Origin: Cladophialophora immunda
Taxonomy: Eukaryota; Ascomycota; Eurotiomycetes; Chaetothyriales; Herpotrichiellaceae
Length of the DNA stretch: 64,000 nucleotides
NCBI RefSeq assembly: GCF_000835495.1
Contig: NW_015622544.1
Location: 3,314,855-3,378,854, forward strand
Direction: 5' to 3'
How positions within the stretch are numbered: position 1 is the first letter of the stretch; each line of letters begins with the position of its first letter. A program made the position numbers and the translations under genes. Below are positions 22,711 through 34,999 of this stretch, piece after piece. The notes beneath the pieces were generated by a model, which was not told the origin of the DNA, did not search any database, and saw nothing but the letters and a program-made list of their open reading frames with translations.

Positions 22711-25666
22711 ATGTCTCAAGCCAGCCTGTGCGCCGACGCTGCCGATCGGACAAATCTTAACTATGAGAATGCGCCTGCTTTGCCTCCTCCACTGCTTTCC
22801 CCACTAAACAGATTCACGACCAGGGCAGACATAGACGGTAAAATCCCCTCACCAGAGTTCCTCTTTGGTATCTGACGGTGGCATAGAAAATGGCCGCATC
22901 AATATTGACATCACACGGACTAACACTATCAACTCTGACCATCTCTATCCTCAGCTTCAGAGCCACCTGGAGAGAATTGTGGATACAGATGGATCTTCCT
23001 CGGAAGGGTCTTCGCGGCCGCTTCCCCAGCTAAACGTCGTGATCCAGATCGTAGGATCAAGAGGCGATGTTCAGCCGTTCGTCGCCCTGGGAAAGGTGCT
23101 TCGGGACGTTCACGGCCATCGCGTCCGTATCGCCACACATGCCGTTTTCAAGTCATTCATCGAAGAACAGGGATTGGAGTTCTTCAACATCGGCGGCAAT
23201 CCCGAAGCCTTGATGAGATTCATGGTCAACAACCCTGGGCTCCTCCCTCACTACGAGAGCCTGCGCAGCGGTGAGGTTTTGAAGCAACGAAGGTGTCTCT
23301 ATGAAATTCTCAAGGGATGCTGGAGATCATGTATCGAGGCAGGCGACGGAATGGGACCACGACCAACGAATGACGACTATGCGAGCCTCTCAAAATGGAG
23401 TCACAGTCGGCCGAACGCGAGGCCTTTCGTTGCAGACGTTATTATTGCAAATCCCCCGAGCTTTGCCCACGTGCATTGCGCAGAGAGGCTAGGGATCCCA
23501 TTACATCTGATGTTTACGTATGTTTCCCTGTTGAGGCAATTGTCCGGGCTTGAACTAATGATCGAGCTCCCAGTATGCCATGGACGCCAACGCAAACATT
23601 CCCTCATCCACTTGCAATCATACGCTCTTCAAGCTTGGACAAAGGATTGGCTAATATGCTATCCTATGTCCTTGTCAACAGGGTGATTTGGCATGGTCTA
23701 GGAGATGTCATTAATCTCTTCCGTCAGCGATGTCTCCATTTAGAACCTCTCAGCATTATTTGGGCTTCCGGGATAACTCATAGCGATGATATACCCTTCA
23801 CTTATGCGTGGTAAGAAGCAGCTATGTCAATCCAGTCAATTGTGTGCTTACGCTTTTAGGTCTCCAGCTCTGCTGCCAAAGCCTCCTGACTGGGGTTCCA
23901 ATGTTTCTGTGGCCGGATACTTCCAATTACCGCCATTGGCCGCTGCACCGAAAGTACCTGAACGGTTATTGAAGTTCTTGGCAGACGGTCCTCCTCCAGT
24001 TTATGTTGGGTTTGGCTCCATTGTCGTGAAAGATCCCGAAAAGATGACGAAGATTATATTTGACGCCATTGCAGAGGCAGGTGTTCGTGCACTGGTCTCG
24101 GTTGGATGGGCCGGCCTTGGGAGCGGAGAGGTACCAGAAAACGTCCATATTATATCCGATATTCCGCACACCTGGCTCTTCGACCAAGTCTGCGCAGTCG
24201 TGCATCATGGAGGCGCCGGAACCACGGCAGCCGGTCTCTTGGCCGGAAAGCCAACGGTCATAGTACCTTTTTTTGGGGACCAGTTCTTCTGGGGGAAGAT
24301 AGTCGCCCAAGCCGGCGCCGGACCACTTCCCGTTCCCTACAAGTCGTTAACAGCAAAGCGGCTGGCCACCGCCATTACACAGGCCTTGCTGCCTTCCACC
24401 TTGGCGACCGCTCAAAGACTAAGGGAACGAATGCGACACGAGCGCGGAAGTGAAACCGGTGCTGAGATCTTCCAGGCCAAGTTACCGGCGGCCAAACTGC
24501 GATGCTCGATTCTCCCACGTCGTGCAGGAATTTGGAAAGTGAAGAATACACGAATCCGACTCAGTGCGCTCTGCGCGACCACCCTGATTAAGGAAGGAAT
24601 ACTGCAGGAGGATGATCTCGAACTGTGAGAGACCGCACGAGAGGCCGCTGTCTCTAACAGGATAGAGCCGTTTCTAACAGAGGGCAGATATCGATCTCAG
24701 GAATACGAGCTCGAGCATGGGCCGTGGGGCCCGATTTCCGGTACCCTGTCCACATTAGTCAGTGCTGTTGGGCGATTAACCCAAGAATTCGTCGAATTGC
24801 CAATCAACTTGGTGCAGACTTTTCAAACACCCAAGCCGGAAACTGCTGGGGCTTGTGATTCGCTGTCCCCAGGCAGCATTTGTCCCTTGACGATTTCCTC
24901 GACGTCGCCGCCGTCGTCGCCGACCCCTCCTTTGGAGAACGACAGGGCACTCCGACCGCTTGATTCTCGCACCTCGTACGTTTCAGAATTATTACAGAGA
25001 CGAGCCGTCAACAAACAACTCGAAGCCGAGCTTTGCGGCTCTTTTGACCGTCGACCGCCTTCTCGCCGTGCCCGACGTGAGGGTCAAAGCCTTCAAAGGG
25101 ACGGATCAAGCCCGATTTTGCAAACCATGGCAGACATTTCTGTTGACATATCGTCCAACTTGGCGTCTTCGCTGACCAACATCGCCGACGTGTGCCTCAA
25201 GTTCCCCGCCAAACTAACCATGTCCATCGCGCTCGGGTTCCACAACGCGCCCAAGCTGTACGGCGACAAGACCGTCCGCCAACCTCCTTCGACACGGGTG
25301 AAGACATTCAAACATGGACTCGAGCACGGCGCACGGGAGTTCCAGACCCAGCTGTCCGACGCCGTCACTGGGGTGGTGCTGCTCCCGCTCCACGGCGCCA
25401 GAGACGGGGGCATCGTAGGATTCACCAAGGGTCTCGGACTGGGAGCCGGTGGACTTGGCCTCAAGGCCATGGCGGCACTGTTTGGGTTTCCAGCGTACAC
25501 GCTAAAGGGACTCCACAAGGGATTTCGGTGGCGCGAGGCCCTGGATTTTGACCAGTATATCCACGCGGCGAGGATGGCGCAGGGCGAGGAGGAATGGAAC
25601 AAGGCCACAGTGGAGGAGAAGAACGATATCGTACGGCGCTGGGACGAGCTCGCCCCGGTGGTTTAA
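22711..25666 (+). CDS. GT28-type sterol/lipid UDP-glycosyltransferase
   Basis: Five exons, 22711-22837, 22887-23517, 23574-23810, 23860-24624 and 24688-25666, give 912 aa. It transfers a sugar from a UDP-sugar to a sterol or other lipid, like the ATG26 family. The N-terminal acceptor domain starts with VVIQIVGSRGDVQPFVALG. The donor domain has YVGFGSIVVKDPE, the binding segment HHGGAGTTAAGLLAGKP and PFFGDQFFWG. The short exon 1 is inferred from the joined sequence DIDENGRINIDITRTN. The last intron (GTGAGA..GGGCAG, 63 nt) removes an in-frame TGA and restores the family's LEL-to-YELEHGPW region. The last 200 residues form a Gly-rich tail (GFTKGLGLGAGGLGLKAMAA) that resembles Vps13/ATG2-type C-termini. 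The start ATG and exon 1 are the least certain parts. Confidence 0.88.
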
Positions 25667-26884
25667 CAACGATTGTGGAAGGACGAATACGCATGCAGAT
25701 GTCCAGTCAGGTTGAATCCAGGGAGAGGAAGTGATTGGTGCGCTGAAGACAAACTGCTGGGTGGAATCCAGCGACCTTTGAACGACTCGGTTATATACCC
25801 AAACATTCTTGTTTCCGGGTGATAGTCGCTAGAGAGGGCCGAATTAAGTGGCGTCCATGGTTAGGTGGCAAAGTAGAGGCCATGTGACTGTGGACTTGCC
25901 ATAGACCCTACAAGTTTCATTGAGGACACACTCGATCTCCAAGCTACACGAACATCCTTCTACTGTGTAGACCACACGCAACGACGACTTCCAATCTGAA
26001 GATCATCATCCCACCTTGGTAACTTCCATTACTCCTTTAGGCAAGAAGTTTGTGGGGTTGGACTTAGTCATCCGCGAGGCCCTGCATTAGGGGATCGTGG
26101 CGCCCGCTGGGGATAACTGGGGGGGGTGTCCTGGAGGGAGAGGTAAACATTGTTGTGCCGGGTTCCGAGTCTGGGTGTACTGATGTACTTCTGTGTCCTG
26201 TGACATTCGGGTCCTGGGGCAAAGCACGGATTCAAGTACAGACCTCGCGGGATTTGGTACGGGATGGCCACCCTTGGAAGAACCCACTGCCTCGAATAAT
26301 CTACATTTTCGAGGGGATACTTATGCACACAAATCCTTGTGCTCGCCCTTGGGTCCTGTCGTCTTAGGCATGTGGTCCAGCATGCAGCCACGCTCCCCAT
26401 CCATTCCCACCCTCCTTTAGGTCCAGCTCTGTGGTGAGGTCCCAAGCCACGACTTACCTGCACACTTATCTAAGCGTACAGATTCGGACGGGATCACAGG
26501 CTCCTAGCCGGTTTCTGGGCACAAGAACTCTTAGGTAAATCCTGCCCGTTCTAATGATATCTCGTCGTTCGAGCGCCCCATTACATAAGGTAGGCGAACC
26601 CTTTTACCGGCATTGGTTTAGGCAATTTCAGCTTCTCGCTTGGTATCCCCCCAGACAACCGTAAGAAGCGAGGCACTTGCAATGTTAAGGCACGGGGTCT
26701 TCCCCTCCCTTGCTCTTTCCAACCTTATTTGTGCTTCAGCCTGCCAGAAAAAGCCAAAGATGTAACGGCTTGTCCGCTGGGTATATATGAACACGTGGAA
26801 TTGGGGAACCCGCGCTGAAAAAAAGGATGAGGAAACTCCCCTGAAACTGTCTCTCCCCGCTCGAACCTCTTTCGTGTCGAAATC
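25667..26884. other. Intergenic, no gene seen
   Basis: 1.2 kb between two plus-strand genes. Short frames only; the largest minus frame (26068-26463) has no recognisable content. Confidence 0.5.
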
Positions 26885-28850
26885 ATGGTGGAGATCCAAT
26901 TCCTCCTGGTGAAGCCTGCCCCAGGCACAGAATCTCGCCGAGCACAAGAGTTGCGAGACTCAGCGGCCCGATCTCACGCAGCACGGATTACCCACAACAG
27001 AGCCAAACAGCAGCGGAAGAAAAAGAGCCGCGAGGAGGAAGTTGATGAGGGAGAGGGTTTCGATTGTAGTTGTTGTCACCGTGCATCGTCCATTACGACA
27101 AAGGATAGCAATGCCATATCACGATGGATTCACACACATAGCAGCGACGCGGTCTTCCACCGTCCATCTGAATGGGGTCACGGGCACAATGACAGGCCTC
27201 AGGTCGGCCATGCTCACGGGGATGGCGTTCAAGACCAGAGATACTTGTGGGCAATTCTTGGCCAGGGGAGGCAGGACCCGTTCGGCTCGTACGCGGGCAG
27301 CAATCTTCCTTGTCGACTGCTTGCTGTCCTAGAAGATGGTGAGTAAAATTGCGAATATAATTGAAGTCTACAGCACTGCCAGACAGTTTCACTCCCAGCC
27401 CGAGAATATCAGACCAGCCCAACTTCAGGACCGCTGGGCTAACTCGGCATAGCTTACGAAGTTGTCTGGCCAAAGATGGTCCAGTCCGAGGACAACCAGC
27501 TGGCGGTGACGAAGAACTCTTGGAGGCAGGCGGCGGTACAATACCCTTTTCTGTTTCATTGCCAAGTTATGGGTGCCGCGGGGGCAGCCTTGAGCATTTG
27601 TCAGGATGAAACGGCGGTGAAATATCTTTCCTTGAAGCGACTCGAGCACCAGATGACCGCCGTCAAGCTCATCCGTGAAGAGCTCCAATCAATCAACAAT
27701 GGGAGATCAGAGCCATCAGATGAGCTGATCATGGCAATTCTGAACCTCGTCACTTCGTCTGGAGACGTCAACGAGCCGCCTGGAGAGGAGGTTCATCCCA
27801 AGTCACCGCTCGCACAGGCCCAACCTGTTGGAAGGGTCAAACTGAATGATACACATCTTCAGGCCGTGCATATGCTTATCAAACGCAAGGGAGGACTGCA
27901 GGGTTTGAAGTCATAGTAAGCCCCCCCCCGGGATGATGAAGCCGCACCTCTTCTGGGAAGTCGGGAATACACCGTTGCTTGTGTGATTTTCCAGTGCTAA
28001 CGAAGAATAGTGCTTTAGCATATATGGTCGAGGTGTAAGTGCTCGAGAAATCCACTTGGATTGGTCTTGGCTGACGGCGCGTAGCGTTGACATTTATGTG
28101 TCCACCCTCAAGGGCAGTCGTCCGCTATATCCATGGATGCATGGGTCCCAAGACCTGGTCGCCAAGGGCAAATGTATTCCGGATCAGCATGCGAAAGGGC
28201 TCTCGAAGGTCCTGGGGTCTGGCTTGACGCTGCTGGCCTCTATCGACGTGAAGGTGCATCGGCTGTATCTCGAAGCCTGCGAAGTCACCATTGCCCTAGA
28301 CCAGTATCACCGAGGTGCAGAAGGACACCCTGCATTGTCCGATCTGGTCGACGCCAGAAACAAGACTCAACACGGCTTCTGTAGCCTGGCCGCGGCCACA
28401 GACTCGGAGACGGACTCATTTGAAGCCCTCTACGAGCTCTGTCGGATAGCGGGTTTGATCTTCTGCGACATGGTGATACTGCCACTGCCATACAGCAGTG
28501 GCGTCAAACCCCGCCTGGCCCGTCGACTTCGTGCCGTTCTAGAAGCCCCTAGTCTGCGCATATTTTGGAAATCAGCCGTCTATGGCGATTTGCTGACGTG
28601 GGTTGTCTTCATGGGAACGATAGCCGCCACATTCACAAAAGCTCGAGGATGGTATTTGCAGCAACTACGAGGGTTGGTTGACGATCGGCAGCTTGACTGG
28701 GACGGATTCAAAAAGCTGATGAAGACATTCCTCTGGTGGGACTTTACGTTCGAAGTCCCTGCCGCAAGGATATGGAAGGATATCAACGCTCTAACATACG
28801 AATCAAGCGTACCCTGCCGTGCTTCAACAACTCTCAACCAAAAGACGTGA
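26885..28850 (+). CDS. Transcription-factor-like protein without zinc cluster
   Basis: Four exons, 26885-27338, 27453-27915, 28011-28034 and 28085-28850, give 568 aa. The N-terminus has a basic stretch (ARSHAARITHNRAKQQRKKK) and then LGQGRQDPFGSYA, a pattern common in fungal proteins of the Fungal_trans_2/DUF3468 group. The rest is the helical middle-homology-like region, with text such as PFLFHCQVMGAAGAALSICQ and DIYVSTLKGSRPLYPW. No CysxxCys zinc cluster is present, so DNA binding is not supported by sequence. Such truncated relatives of Zn2Cys6 factors are frequent near accessory gene clusters. The 24-nt third exon (phase-consistent on both sides) is unusual; its acceptor GAATAG could have been chosen wrongly. 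It may regulate nearby genes, but that is inference. Confidence 0.72.
27918..27927 (+). repeat. Poly-C tract inside an intron
   Basis: A run of about ten C directly after the splice donor of the second intron of the transcription-factor-like gene. Such a run may vary in length and could affect sequencing or splicing. Confidence 0.6.
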
Positions 28851-29439
28851 TCCAGCTTGGAGAGAGCGAGCACGGCAAGGTTTAGCTATCGACATCGAGC
28901 AGGGGAGTCAGGACAAGCCTTGTGCGTGTGGCGTCCAATTCCCCAAGCTTTGGTCCAGCTTGCCGTCATCAACAGTTAAAAACTCCACCGCCATGCCACT
29001 TTCCCTCCGGTGGACGATTTATACCATCGACATCAAAAGAGAACTCCATCTCGAAATTCTACTTATATGGTTCCACCGTCTCGAATCAGACAGCAGATTG
29101 TGTGCCATAAGCATAAGATACCTCTCCGACCTTATCTGCCAATCCAGGTTCAACGGCAGAAATGTCGGACTTCTGGAAATGGAGAGAGGGGAGCTTCTTT
29201 ATTTCGAAGATGGCAACGTTCTTGGTGATAAAGGACCTTGGATCGGTACCGAACAGCAATACCTTGTGTTAGGCAGAGACATCTCTTGTCTTGAACGAGG
29301 TAGAAGATAGGATCTCCGGCTAACTTGCTGTTCTCCAAACCTCTCCGAGGAGGAGCAAAAAACTTAAACACGAAGCAGCTCAACTCTGGTTCGTGATAAG
29401 CGAAACTCGCCCTTTCGGGTTGGTTTTTCTCGGCCGGTT

Positions 29440-29474
29440 TTACTACGGGTAATCTTTACTACGGGGTAATATAT
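29440..29474 (+). repeat. Short tandem duplication, TTTACTACGGG-type
   Basis: The element TTTACTACGGGTAAT appears twice in a row, the second copy with one extra G, immediately before the microsatellite. It looks like a local slippage duplication. Confidence 0.55.
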
Positions 29475-29481
29475 AAGTTGA

Positions 29482-29515
<34 letters not shown>

Positions 29516-29538
29516 GAGGAGGAGGAGGAGGAGGAGGA
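29482..29538 (+). repeat. Compound microsatellite (GTC)11(GGA)8
   Basis: Eleven perfect GTC units (29482-29514) are followed at once by eight perfect GGA units (29515-29538) and then imperfect GGA-like sequence to about 29548. The second half is purine-only on the plus strand and could form a triplex-like structure. Confidence 0.95.
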
Positions 29539-30503
29539 GGGAGGAGGGATCGAATCGGGGTCCTGCTGCCTGCTAACCCGGTGTTAATTTGACCTGACAG
29601 GACCTAGATAAATACTGGCAAGTCGTCGGATTCGAACTCGATTTCGCCCTTGTCGAGGTAAGGGGTTCTTTGCGTGGCAGAAATTGGGGAGAGTAATGTG
29701 ATAAAGGTGTGAATTTCGTGTGCAAGTTTAGGTGGGTTCGTTTGGACCGCACCTTGGTGGTACAGTACGTAGGCGCAGGGCTGAACCGGCAAGGCTGAAC
29801 GATATCTCCATCACCGCATTCAATATGTTGGTTGGCTCGGTTCAAACAACACAGCCCCCAGTCCCGAAGAAAATACATCAAGGAAGTGTCTGTTCAGGGC
29901 TCACTATCCCCATCCAACCATCCCTCGGAGAAAACTTTCAAAGTCCTGAAAGATGCGTTCATCGTTAACGATTTTGGCACTGCACATCGTCCACCAAGGC
30001 GCCTTGGGGGAGTCAACGCATTCGAAATTGTCACGCCTCCGAAGGCGGATACACGAGGCACGGCCCGCTGAACGGCGAGACGACAGGGATCGCTTATTTT
30101 ACACGGGTCCCTCGCTCTGCTTGTCGTCCATGGACCTTTTCTCGAAACGCGGGTGCAAAGGGGCTCTGTTTGGAACGAGGGTGAGATGTCGTATGTGTAT
30201 ATTCCACGCACTGTTGCGCACGGGCTACTATCTTCAACGAAAGAGGTCCCGATTTCCTGTCATGAATGATTACAGCTGGTCAATATAGGCAAGACTTCCT
30301 CCCCATATAGAGTATCATTCAACCGATATAATCAAGCGCTCAACTTGCTTCCCGTATGCCAACTGTACAAAACTTCAACGTTGCTCCATCATACAGGCGT
30401 TCAATATCCAAAGATCATAGCAGAAATGATGTCATGAAAGTCGTCGATCGAAGGCGCCGCCTCGGCACTTTCATTTCATCTCCATCACTGAGTCGAGTGC
30501 CAT

Positions 30504-33500
30504 TCACCGAATTTGGCCTGGTTGTCCAGTGGTCGTTCTACCGTCACTCGTGGGCTGCTCTTGCCTCCGACCTCCCATAGCTAAGTAGTCTCTGTTTTCC
30601 ACTGTGACACTCTTCGTCATATGGTTTACCTTGTAGATGCCCACCAGTCGCTCCGCCAGTTCGAACATATTGTTTCGCAAGGAAATGACAATGAACTGTG
30701 CGTTTTTGGTTCTCTCTTTGATGTAGCCCGCGACGATTGACACCTGTAAAAAGATTGAGTCAGCCTTTTCTGATACCCATCAATGACCGAACTAGGTATA
30801 CAACTTACGTTTCTGAAATCCAAAGCCGCATCAATCTCATCCATGACGTACAAAGGTGTAGGTCGATACACATGGAGTGCAAACACTAGGGCGAGCGAAC
30901 TCAATGTCTTCTCGCCACCAGACAAGTTGCCAATGTTCTTCCAGCTTTTCTTGGGAGGCATGACGGAAAATAGGATGCCCTCGGAAAATGGATCGAGACT
31001 GTCCACAAGTTCGAGTTCGGCATTGCCTCCAAGCGTGATGAGCTGGTACATAGACTTCAGGTGCGAAGAGATGGTGGTAAAGCCCGTCATGAACTGAGTA
31101 AGGCGAAGATTGCGTAGATCAGTAAGACGTGTTTTGGCCGCATCCCTGGACTTCACTGCATTCTTAAGATCGCCTGTCCGGGAAGCCACCTCTTCACATC
31201 GACGCCGGTATTCAGCTATGACGCTCAAATCAATGCTTGAGGCATTGGACACCTTTTCTTCGAGTGCCGCAATTGACGCCACAAGGTGATCTTTGTTTTT
31301 GTCAAGTAGCTCGTCGCGGGTAAATGTTTGCAGTTGCCTTCGTGCCGGGGTGGAAGGGGTCTTGGGCTGCTCTTCATGCTGTCCTTCGTCGACGTCCATT
31401 GCGTCCGGGTCTGTTTCAGGAGGTGCATCAGGCATGTCCTCATCCGCCGGTCGCTGGGGCTGTTGACGGTCCTGATCTTGAGATAGAGCTTCCAGGTCGG
31501 CAGTGTCATGTAATGTAAGCTTGGACAACTTCTCTGTCCAATAACGACTCTTTTTCTGGTTGTCTGCCAGAACCTTGTTGTTTTCCTCGAGCTTGTTTTT
31601 CATCTCGATTTCAACAGCCCTTGTCGAATTCAGTTCGGCCGTTTGTGCATCAAGGTTCTTCTTCAAATCTCCAAGTTCGTCCTTCATATTGCTTTGTTGT
31701 TCTTCAGCTTTATCCACTTGGGCCCGCAGCTCCGCGGCAGCAGACTTGTGTCTCTCGATATCCTGTTCAAGCTGCTCAAGGTCTCTGGATAGAGATTCAA
31801 GTTCCTTCTCTGCATCCGACTTCGTCTTTTCGTTCTTGACCTTAAGCTTCTCTTTTTTCGTCTTGGCTACTTCTGCGTTGGAGATGTCGTCATTCAACAT
31901 GTCAATTCTTTCTTTGAGGCCATCGACTCGAGCCTTCTGAGTTCGGAGCTGAATGCCACCAACTTCCATGATCCTGTCCTGCAAAGCTTGGATCTCGGCC
32001 TCCACACTAGCCGTCTCAGAGTGCAACTGTTCAAGCTCCCTGTTCATTGATTCGATGTGCGTTTGGAGACGTACAATCTGAGAGTCGTCCACTGAGGTGC
32101 TGGCTAGCTCGGTGGTGAGATCCTGGATTCGTCTCTGTACGTCTGCAATATTCCTGGTGCAGGTCTCTACTTCGAGATTGGTCTTCTGAATAGCAGTTTC
32201 CAGCCGAGGGATTTCTTCTTGCTTTTCTCTGAGGCTTGCCTCGAGCTCTCGTTGTCTTGTCTGGAAGGCCTCGAACTGCTTCTCCAGCTGATCGCGTTCG
32301 TTCTCGAGCTTCTGTACTTGGTCTTTCGTAGTGTCTGAAGCCAACTTAGACGACATGGCACCTCGTGCAACACGAGTTCCACCGCCGCTCATAGTGCCAG
32401 AGACGTCAATCAATTGACCGTCGAGAGTGACCACCCGCCATCTCTTGGCACCATATGCAATACGATTTGCCTGCTCGAGATCTTGCGCAACTAGCGTATT
32501 CTGCATGATGCTGTAGAAAGCAGGGGCAAACCGCTCATTCTTTGGCTTGATGAGGTCAAAGAGTCGGGGTACATTCTCGGGAGTTTGTATAGGAGACAGA
32601 TCGCGCTGAGCCAGTTTGTCGAGAAGAATGAAGTTGGCTCGTCCTAGATTGTTCTTTCGGAGGTACTCAATACACAGCTGGCCAACTTCGACATTGTCGA
32701 CGACCATGTTTTCCAGTGACGGACAGGCTGTGGAAATGGCAACGTCGAACTTCTCATCGATAGTACCCAGATTGCCGAGGCGACCGTGGAAGCCATCGAT
32801 CCGACCCGAATCCCGAAGGCGCAACAAGCCCTTGAGCACGTTGCTTTGGTTCTGACTGGTCGCGAGGCTCGCACGTGCCTCATCAGCCTTCTGCCGAGCC
32901 GACGAAATCTGTGACCGGACTTCTGGCTCGCTGGCAGCAAGTTTCTGCAAAGCATCTTGGATCTTCCTAATATCCTTCTCCAGTCGGGCCTTTTCGTATT
33001 TTCGTTGTTCAATTTCTTCGAGCTTCGTGGTCTTGTCTGTTTCAATGCTCGCAATCCTTTCGTTGGCCTGGTCTATGGATTTTTGGCCGCTGTTAGCTTT
33101 GTCCTTGAGGATGTCAAGCTCGGATTGGGCAACGGCGATTGCTGACTGCTTTTGGTTGATTTTTGCGTTCCATGGCTCCAACGACTTTTGTTTGGCTGCG
33201 ATCTGATCGGACAAGCCCTGAGTCTTCCCTTTGAGATCATCCCTGATGACGGCCAGCCTTTTCTCCTCTTGTTCCATCTCTTTCTCAAGTTCAAGGACTT
33301 CCGCACCTTTACGTTGGACATCGCCCGCGTGCCTTTCGACAAGACTTTGAGCTTCAGATGCAGCCAACCGGCTAGAGGTGGCTGTTTTTTCTGCCTTTTT
33401 CTGTTTTCCGCTGATAAATTTGCGCTTCTCGTCAAACTTGACACTCTCCTTGTCGAATTTAGCTAGCTCTTTATTCAGGTCCTGGACTTGCTTCTCAATT

Positions 33501-34999
33501 CGCTCATACTGCTTGACAGCTTTGTGGTAAGCGTTCTCGAGATCTCTGATGGCATCCTCATTACCAGCATGCTTCTCTAGCTCGGCATTGAACTGTTCCT
33601 GAATTTGCTGTATTGCCTCTTCTGTGACCTTGGTGTTGTCTTCGCATTCGGCAATATAGATCTGGTACAGGGCTGACTGCTTTTCTGCCAGCTCGTTCTC
33701 GTCGCGGATAAATGCCAGAGCTTTGTTTTTCTTGTCTTCGAGACTATTCTTTTCTTTTTCCACATGCTGAACGCGGCCTTGCTTCTCAACGCAAATCTCA
33801 TTGAGGCTTTCAAGCTCGACAGCTGCTTCTTCGATAGGCGTCTTGTACTTCGAAGTTCCAATGATGTCCTCAAGGTACTCCAACAGTCCATCGTCGTGCT
33901 CGTTCGCAGCTTTTGGCTTCATCTGCGCAATCGACTCGACCTCACCCTGTAAGATCAAGAATCGTTTGTGGTCGAGGTCGATACCCTTGTCCTTCAACAA
34001 TGTCGTCACTGTAGTAAAGTTGGTGGTCCTGCCGTTCAAGTAATAGTTGCTTGAGTTATTCTTGAATGCTTTCCTAGAGACCACGAGTTCCGAGTCTGGG
34101 ACCACTTCGTGCTTCCCTCCTGGTAGATCAACGATCTCTTGAAAGTAGACCTCAACCTCGCAGAAATCAAGATCTTGGTGGTGTGCCGAGTTGTGGATCA
34201 GCGCCGAGATTTTACCCTGTCTCATCTTGCTCGCCCTGAAACCGAAGACAAAAAGCAAAGAGTCAATGACGTTGGACTTTCCAGAGCCATTAGGTCCAAC
34301 GACTGCAGAGAATGAAGCATGAAAGGGCCCCACTACCTGCCTCCCAGCATAGCTTTTGAAATTTGTCATGACTAGTTGTCGAATGACCATCCTTGACTTG
34401 GGTCCCGTGGGCTCTTCCGCAATGGGAACAGCCTGTGCTCTTGCCCGTATAACAATGTCCATAGGCTTCTCCAGCATTGGATCTGCCGGTCTTATCGGCT
34501 TGCGCAATTCATGATCCGCCTCCAGCGGCGCGTTCATGTTCAATGCCTGGCTCGTGATGTCCTTCAGTGGTGTCCCAGGTAAGGTGTCGTGTGCACTGCT
34601 GGTGGTGCTATCAGGAGGGAGCAGTTCAGGTAGAGGGGGTGCGACTGAGGATCTCCGGCTTTTTCGGGGAGCGACACTCTTTCGTTTTCGGGGCGATGCA
34701 GTCTTCGTTGGAGAGGTAGGGCTGCTAGAAGGCATGGTCTCTTCTGGATCGAATATCTGCGAAGGTTCGATGCCCTCGCCAGTCTTGAACTTGCGCGAAC
34801 GCGCCGATTTCTTTGGCGATGCATCGACGTTTGCAGTTGTCTGTCTTCTCGTGGACCTGCGCGGGCTTCGCTTCGGTGCAGGCGTAAACTCCTCGTCGTC
34901 ATCTTCCTTAATGAGGCTCAACTCATCGTCAGAATCCACCACTATAACGTTTTTGCGCGCAGCACGACGCGTTGGTCGAGCTGGGGATTCCGCCGACAT
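30504..34999 (-). CDS. smc4: Condensin subunit SMC4
   Basis: Two exons on the minus strand, 34999-30809 and 30743-30504, give 1476 aa. SMC4 pairs with SMC2 as the ATPase core of condensin, which compacts mitotic chromosomes. After a basic, disordered N-terminus of about 200 residues comes the ATPase head: VVGPNGSGKSNVIDSLLFVF (Walker A, about residue 235) and a conserved LNGRTTNFTTV region. Long coiled coils flank a hinge near residues 730-860 (GRIDGFHGRLGNLGTIDEKF). The C-terminal head has the signature NLSGGEKTLSSLAL and the Walker B VMDEIDAALD. The single intron sits just after ALDFRN, and exon 2 carries VSIVAGYIKERTKNAQFIVI and the D-loop region. Without the splice the end of the protein would be wrong. 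It is divergent from the membrane protein at 35526. Confidence 0.97.

Larger units (their letters stand above)
28851..30503. other. Long intergenic stretch with simple repeats
   Basis: 1.65 kb between the convergent transcription-factor-like gene and SMC4. It contains a trinucleotide microsatellite and a short tandem element, both listed. Remaining open frames have no recognisable domain. This marks the border between the accessory and housekeeping halves of the window. Confidence 0.55.

Noticed and set aside
24625..24660. In-frame TGA in the UGT as a nonsense mutation
   Set aside because: It lies inside a 63-nt intron with good donor and acceptor that restores the conserved joined sequence.
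28819..29310. 163-codon plus frame after the transcription-factor-like gene
   Set aside because: Overlaps the end of the real gene in another frame, no recognisable domain and no supporting splice or start context.
29620..29700. tRNA-like GTTCGAATC string on the minus strand
   Set aside because: The flanking bases do not form a five-pair T stem and no D or anticodon arm could be laid out at the right distance.
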